From Moniliella sp. 'wahieum' (Eukaryota > Basidiomycota > Moniliellomycetes > Moniliellales > Moniliellaceae), in assembly GCA_003971905.1 (NCBI GenBank), contig RSEE01000109.1, positions 62,001 to 126,000 on the forward strand: 64,000 bases of DNA, given 5' to 3'. The position numbers were made by a program, and so were the translations under genes. The notes beneath the pieces were generated by a model. It was not told the origin of the DNA. It was given only the letters and a program-made list of their open reading frames with translations, and ran no database searches. Positions 57,961-64,000 of this stretch are shown here, in pieces (the first letter of the stretch is position 1; each line of letters starts with the position of its first letter).

Positions 57961-60900
57961 TCACGTAAGACTCTTGCGGGACGAGGTGCGGGAGGCCAAG
58001 GAACCCCTAGGACGCCGGACCGACAGCCGCGGTCCGCTCCGTGACGACGAATGCTGGTGATGGTGCGCGTGGGCGAGGGAGCCGACATCGTGCAGGCCGT
58101 CGCAGCAGACTCGTGCATTCTGGCGCAAAGCAAGTCAGGTCAGGTCAGAACCAGGTCGAATAGCCAATAGCACACCGCGGGAGGGGAGACGACGTACTTC
58201 AACACCTTCAAAGGATAAGCCTTGGTCTTCTTCGATCATCTGTTCGGGAGTAAGGTAGCGCGGGTCGGCTGCGTTGGACGGAGGGCTAATCGGCCCAAAG
58301 TCCGACATGCGCGGCGAGGGCGACATCAAGCTCTGGGCTCGGTGCGAACTGGGCAAAGGGGGGACAGGAGGGGGCGACGCGAAGTGTCCCAAGGAGGGGA
58401 GGCTTGTCCTACTCCCAGGACGCTTCGGACGAGGTGTCCGTCTCGGGGCCGTTGCAAAATGCGCAGCACGGTCCCATGCCGAGGGGCCGATCCGCCCGAG
58501 TGCACCGAGCGTGGGGGGGATACGGCACTCTCGGTCCTCGGACGCGGATAGGTGGGCGAGGCGGGGTTGTAGTGTGCACTGACCAGCGACGGGATCGGTT
58601 CCGCCGGGGTGGGCGCACCCTCTCGACTGAGCAGGTAGGAAAGGGATGCGACCCACGTCTCGTGTGTCTCGCGGTCGGGGGCGGTGAACTTGAGTTCGCG
58701 CGAGGCCACTTGGAGAATAATCGACTTGTGGTACAGGCCTGCCGGAGAGGGATGGTAGTCGTCCACCACGCCCATGGCCTCGATCCCAGCAGACTTGGCC
58801 TTGCTCTCGGCGCCACTGGTGGTGCCTGGGTTCTCTTGCGACCAATACACGGTCATGGTGTACGGATGGAGCCAGACGTAGCGCTTGTGTCGCTTTTCCG
58901 ACCCAAGATGCAGAGGGTTGCGCACATACTTGTACATGAACGAGCCAATCATTGTCGCCGTCACTGGTGATCGCGACACGATCCTCACCTTGACCTGCCG
59001 TCAGACCCGGGTGGCCCGGCTGCACCGTCCGATCCGCATCGAACTCCATCAAGGACGAGGTGCGGCTTGTTGCATCTGATGTGGCATCCGACCTGAGCGA
59101 CGCCTGCGAGGGGCGGGGGTGATAGCGGCCTGTACTGGTCACGATCGCCGTTCCCGGCGATACCGAGTCCGAGTTCACACTCTTCCTCCTGTTGAGAGTG
59201 CCAGATTGCTTCTTGGACAGCCGCTTCGGGTGCATCGTCGCGCTCGAATGTGTACCACGCAGCTGCCTATCAGAGGCGGTCGACGCCCGGGCTGCATTGA
59301 CTTGCTGCACGAGTTGGGGGGGGATAGGTGACTTGGGCGGTGGTGCGCCGTCTGGAAATAGGCGGCTGGGATCGTCGGGGCGCCGGGCCGGGGGGAGGAG
59401 GCGTGAGAGGGAGGCGGAACACTCATCGTGGGTGGTCGGGACAGGTCTACGGCAGCCAGAGCGCTCTTGCTCGACACCGTGGACCGCTTGACTTTGCGCG
59501 TGGGAGAACGCACATCCCCAGCAGAGCACTGGCCGAGACCATGGCCATCGGACTGGCCCCAATTTGCCCTGCAGGAGGCGCGACAGCCAACACAGACGGA
59601 GACGTGGAGCGGTTGGATCCGTCCAGGAAGGAGGACGGAGTAACCATCTTCCTCTCCACAGGTGTCTGGACTTGGGGCGCTGGTTCGTGGGGGTAGGAGT
59701 ACGGGAACGATCGATGCATCTTGGAAGACATCATCGTCATACTGGGACACCTTCTGGGCCTCTTCCAGCTGTTGGCTCAGCTGCGCCACCTGCGTCTTGA
59801 GCGAAGCAATCGTCTCCTCGTCCTTCCGGAGCTGATCCTGGTCCATCCGGGCCTTGGCAAGATCGGCATTCTGGGTCTTGAGCTGGTCCAGCAAATCGGC
59901 ATACGCTTTGCGCAGCTGCGTCGTCTCCTCCTCCGTCTTGTGCGCGGCGGTGGCCCCCTGCTCGAGCTGAACCTCAGCCTGCTCAAGTTTGCGTTTGAGC
60001 GACGCGACCACCCCAGCGACCGCTGTCGCCTCGGCAATTTTCTCGCCGATGGCGGCAGCGTGGCGCTCGCGCTGCTGCTTGAGTGCCTGCTCGTGATCCT
60101 TGTCCCTCCCGGCCAGCGCAGCAGCGAGCTGCGCCTCGTACGCGTCCTGCGCACTAACAAGTGCACGTGTGTGGCCCTCGTTTGAGGCGGCCAGAGCGCG
60201 GGTGTGGCCTTCCTTTGACGCCTGCAGCGCGCGAGCGTGTTCCTCCTCCTTCGCGCGCAGAGCCGCGGCGTGGCTGGCGTTGGTTTGGGCCAGGAGAGCC
60301 TCGTGCTGGCTCTGAGCACGAGCAAGGGCGGCGGCATGCGCCGTGCCCTGGGCGTCCAGTGCACTCTGCAGCGCGGCCGAATGCTCGGCATCGCCCGAGG
60401 CCTGCGCCGCCTCCAGCGCCTTGCGGTCGGCCACAGCTCGCTCCTCTGCAACCTGCTTGGCCTCGGCCAGGGCCGCAGCGTGCTTCGCTCCCTCTTCCGC
60501 CAGCGCAGCAGCCAGGAGACCGGCATGTTTGCTCTCCGCCTCCGAAAGGGAAGCAGCATGCTTCTCCTCCAGCTCGGCCAGAGTCACGGCGCGCTTCTTC
60601 TCGGCGTCGTCAAGGGCGGCAGCATGTTGCGCTTGTGCCTCTTCCAGTACACGCGCATGGTCTTCTCGAAGAGCCTGGAGAGAGGCCGTGTGCTTCTTCT
60701 CTGCCTCGCCCAGGGCTGCTTCGTTCTCCTTCTTTGCCCCATTCAGTGCTGCGGTGTGCTTGGCTTCCAACGCAGCCAGGGCCGAAGCATGTCCAGCGCG
60801 GGTCTCGTCCAACTGCGTCGCGAAGGCTTGTTGCGCCTCGGCCAAGGCGAGCTTGTGCTTCTCCGCCTCAGAGTGGGCCTCGTCCAGTGACTTTTCATGG

Positions 60901-63900
60901 GAAACGGAGCTGCGCCAGTTCCTTCTCATGCGCCGCGATGGCGTCCGACTTGGCTTGCTCCGCCTTCCCAAGGGCGAGCACATGCTCCTCTACCAAGGCC
61001 TTCCGTTTCTCCTCAGCCGCCTCGAGTGCCGCCTTGTGCGTTGCCTCCCCTCAACCGCCGCGGCGTGGAAACCGCGGCGGCCGCAGCCAGAGCCGCAACG
61101 TGAGCCTTGTCTTTCTCCTCGCCTTCTCCGCGCAGCTTGGCCAAGGAATCGGCCAGGTCGGCTTGCGTGCCACGCGCCGTCTCTTGGGCCTGTTCGAGCT
61201 GAGAACGGAGTTGCGCAATCTCATGTGTAGCACCGGCCAGCTTCTTGTCCATCTCCACCTGCTGGGCCTCGGCCGCTCCGGGCCGAGGAAAGAGACGACT
61301 CGAGCGCCGCCAGCGCCTTGGCCGAATCCGACTGAGCCGCCTCATGTTCAGCTTGAGACTTGGTTAGCTGCTCTTGGAGAGCTGTCAGTTCAGCCGCATG
61401 CTGGCTTTGCGCCTTGCCCAGCTCGGCATCGGCGTGGGCCTTGGCCTCGGCCAAAGCAGCGGCAAGGTGGGACTGCTCCTGTTCCTTATGGCCCGACTCC
61501 AACTCCGAGCGAGCGAGGCCAGCTGACTGTCGTGTTGGGACTTGAGTGTGTCCAGGGCTTTCCCATGCGTTTCCTCCAGCTCCTTGCGGAGGGAGACGAG
61601 TTTCGCCTCAGCCGTCTCCTGGGCCTTGTGAAGTGCCTCGGTATGCGCCACTCGCCGCCGTCGCAGCAGCCGTCGTGGCGGCCAACGCAGCTGCAGCGGC
61701 AGCATGGTTGGACTTGTGCGTCTCGCTTTGCTCCTGGAGCGCAGCCAGGGCCTGGGCATGCTCTTGCTTGGCCTTGTCGCATCGTCTCCAGCCGCGGCGA
61801 TTGCCTGCTCGTGCTGGGCAACAAGCTGGGCGAGCGCCTCGGAATGCTGGGCTTTGGCCTCGGCGAGCTGCTGCTCGGTTTGCTGTGTGGCCTGCTTGGC
61901 AGCCGCCATCTGAGCCTCGTGCTGGGTGGAGAGTTGCGAGAGGGCTTGGGCATGCTCCTCCTTCATCTTGTCCAGCGCACCAGCATGCTCGCCGCGGACC
62001 TTTTCAGCCTCCTGCGCAGCACGCGCCAGCGCGGCAGCATGCTCATCTCCTTGGGCCAAGAGACGCTCTTCGCCCTCCTTCTGTGCCCCGCCAGCTCCCT
62101 CTCGTGCGCCTCCCGAGCACCAGCCAGCTCCTTCTGTGCCGCAGCCTGGGCCGAGGCACGTTCCGCCGCTGATCCTGCGCCTGTCGCTGCGCATCAGACA
62201 CTCTTGGCGCAGCTTGGTCAGAGCCGCAATGGAGCCTCCTCAGCCTCCTTGGCGTCGTCCTGCAGCGATGCAATCTGCCGCTTGTGCGCCGCATCGCGCT
62301 CGACCAAGGCGGCCTGCAGGCCTGCCTCTCCCTTGGCCGCCTCGCGAAGGGAACGGTCGGCTTCTTCCGCAACCTTTTCAGCCGCGGCCAGGCGGCGGAG
62401 CAGAACCTGATGCTCCGCGGCCAAACGGTCCTTCTCCTCCATGGCCAGGTTGAGGGCACGGTCGTGGTCCCGTTCCTTCTGAGCAAACTCGGCGCGGAGC
62501 TGGTCGAGAGCCTTGTCGTGTTCGGCCGCTGCTGCTGGGCTGCTGCCTTGGCTTCCGAAAGGGCCTTCTCGTGCGACGCGGCTGCCACGGCCGCAGCACT
62601 GACTGCAGCAGCCAGGGAAGCTTTGTGCTCCTCGCTCGTCTTGGCGTGCTGGGCCACCTGGGCACGGACCTCCTCCAAGGCCTGGAATGAGCTACTTCTG
62701 TGTCCTTCGAGGCAATTTGGCCTGCTCCAGCGCGCAGCAAGAACAGTGGAATGCTTGTTCTGCAGAATCTTGGCTTCCTCCTCAGCCTGGGCGAGAGCCA
62801 AGGCATGCTTCGCAGTGTTGGCGTCCGCTTCGTCCTTGGCGGCTTGGAGGGCGGCTTGATGCTCCGTTGGGCTTGCTCTGCCCTCGTCCCCGCTGCACCA
62901 AGGTCCCGCTCAGCTCCTCCAATTGGGTTCGCAAGGCCTCGACAGCAGCGTGGTGCGAATCGGACGCCTGCTTCGCCTCGTCGACCGCAGCCAAATGCGG
63001 TCGGACGCCTGTGTTTCGCCTCGGCTTGAGCGGCCTTGTGCGCCGCCGCCGCCGCCTGGGCCTCGGACGAGCTTGCTCCAACTCCGCGGTAATGGCCGCC
63101 ATGGCCGATGCATGCTCCTCCGAGCCTGTTGCGAGAGAAGAGCATGTTTTTCCTTCAGCTGGGCCACTTCGGCCTCGTGTGCCTGGGCTTGTTTCTCGGC
63201 CTGTGACTGGAGCTTCGAGATGGCGGCCTCGTGCGTCTTTTGGACGCTGATGCGTCTTCCTTAGCAGCGTGCAACTGCGCAGCATGCTCCTTGGCGGCGG
63301 CGGCGGCCGCGGCAACAGCCACGGCAGTGGCCGCTTCTGCCTCGTGACGCGTTTTGTTCAGCTGAGACTCGAGGTCCGAAACGCGTTTCCTGCCTCGTCC
63401 CGCTCCGCCGTCAACTGCGCCACTAGGGCTCCAACTTGGCCATCTCGGCGCGAAGGGAGGTGAGTTCAGCTTGTACTTGGGCCAGCTCCTTCTCGAGGTA
63501 CAAGGCGCGATCACGGGCCTCTGTGAGAGCAAGATCGATGCGTTTCGATTCCGTCTGAGAAGCAGCGAGGGCGGCCTTGGTCTCCGTCAGCTCCTTCTCA
63601 GCTGCCGCGACGGAGGCTTGAGCTTGCTTCGTCTCTTCCTGGGAGAAGCGAGAGCATCCTCGTGTGTCTTAGCAGCCTTGGCGGCATCGGAGCGCAGTCC
63701 ATCCACGGCAAGGGCATGGGCCGCCACCTTTTCTGCCATGAGCTTGGCATGATCCTGCTTGGCCTCGTCCAGGGATTGGGTATGGGCATCGGCTTGGTCT
63801 TGCAGAGCACGGGCATGAGCCAATTTGACTTCGTCCAAAGTCGAAGCGTGAACTTGTTTGACATCCTCTAGTGTCCGAGCGTGACTAGCCTCCTTCTCTT

Positions 63901-64000
63901 GCAGGGCGCGGGAATGAACCTCCTCGGCCTCCTTGAGAGCCTGGGCATGGGCTTCGTTATGGTTCTGAAGATCCCGGGCGTGGTCCGTCCCTTCTCTTCA
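57961..64000 (-). CDS. Num1/Mcp5/ApsA-type cortical anchor: hendecad coiled coil plus C-terminal PH domain (partial)
   Basis: Cell-cortex protein; relatives anchor dynein, nuclei or mitochondria to the plasma membrane. The C-terminal PH domain has the Num1/Mcp5 signature: MIGSFMYKYVRNP, KRHKRYVWLHPYTMTVYWSQ, GLYHKSIILQVASRELKFTA, PDRETHETWVASLSYLL. After the PH domain come a Ser/Pro-rich region, YLTPEQMIEEDQGLSFEGVE, a 78-nt intron (58120-58197), and a last exon NARVCCDGLHDVGSL ending SLASRTSSRKSLT. Upstream (about 59700-64000) is a continuous Ala/Glu/Lys/His-rich coiled coil of more than 1,300 residues built from 11-residue units such as KHTAALNGAKK, QHAAALDDAEK and KHAASLSEAES. The N-terminus is beyond the right edge. 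Frame changes recur about every few hundred bases. Confidence 0.87.
59780..64000 (-). repeat. 33-bp-periodic coding repeat (11-residue hendecads)
   Basis: The coiled-coil part of the Num1-like gene shows a [K/Q/E]HAxxLxEA-type unit of 11 residues, that is a 33-bp period, visible from 60150 to 60800 and again near 61800-62000 and 63600-63900. Copies are strongly diverged. Confidence 0.75.

Noticed and set aside
1-64000. The window as a signalling gene cluster (permease, G-alpha, RasGEF, PFK)
   Set aside because: Genes are on both strands, separated by unrelated housekeeping genes, and no shared promoter motif was found.

Overview
The window is nuclear DNA from a GC-rich, intron-poor fungus. 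Fungus-restricted families support this: a yeast-type (AAT) amino acid permease, a Zn2Cys6 regulator, a Num1/Mcp5/ApsA-type cortical anchor and a group I (GNA-1-like) G-alpha. Introns are short (51-232 nt) with GTACGT/GTATGT donors and TACTAAC or CTGAC branch points, and both tRNA genes carry introns. Basidiomycota, perhaps a smut-related lineage, is my best guess; it rests on gene style rather than on a marker gene.

Layout, left to right. An amino acid permease runs off the left edge (1-1070, minus). A Ser/Asp-rich secreted-type protein follows (about 3178-6251, minus). The pre-rRNA processing factor Utp22/Nrap (8558-12480, minus) is divergent from a three-RRM Gbp2-like protein (13007-13897, plus). 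Then come 6-phosphofructokinase (15188-17974, plus), an ABCC transporter (18793-23884, plus), a TMEM41/VTT-domain protein (24425-25859, minus) and tRNA-Glu(CTC) (26555-26641, minus). On the plus strand follow a G-alpha subunit (26843-27904), ribosomal protein L27 (28907-29316) and muskelin (29761-32846). From 32.85 to 40.45 kb no protein gene is recognisable; the stretch holds tRNA-Lys(TTT) at 36190-36287 and clusters of short palindromic motifs. The right third carries a Zn2Cys6 regulator (40451-44082, plus), an SH3-RasGEF of the Cdc25 type (44363-49733, plus), an ankyrin-DysF-FYVE protein (50848-53946, minus), the DEAD-box helicase Drs1 (54739-57567, plus) and a Num1-like PH/coiled-coil cortical anchor that runs off the right edge (57961-64000, minus).

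The genes do not form a pathway cluster. The themes are ribosome biogenesis and translation (Utp22, Drs1, L27, two tRNAs), signalling (G-alpha, RasGEF), membrane identity and transport (permease, ABCC, VTT, FYVE/DysF), glycolysis, and cell-cortex anchoring.

Nearly every protein gene, including highly conserved ones, is interrupted by one- or two-base frame changes, often in homopolymers. I read this as uncorrected assembly indels, not as a set of pseudogenes. Coordinates therefore span whole loci, and the protein reading hops frames inside them.

The observations I rate highest are the ankyrin-DysF-FYVE protein with four acidic-F-[VI]-Y motifs, the hendecad (11-residue) coiled coil of the Num1-like protein, a 20-nt micro-exon in the permease, and the motif-rich gene-free stretch.
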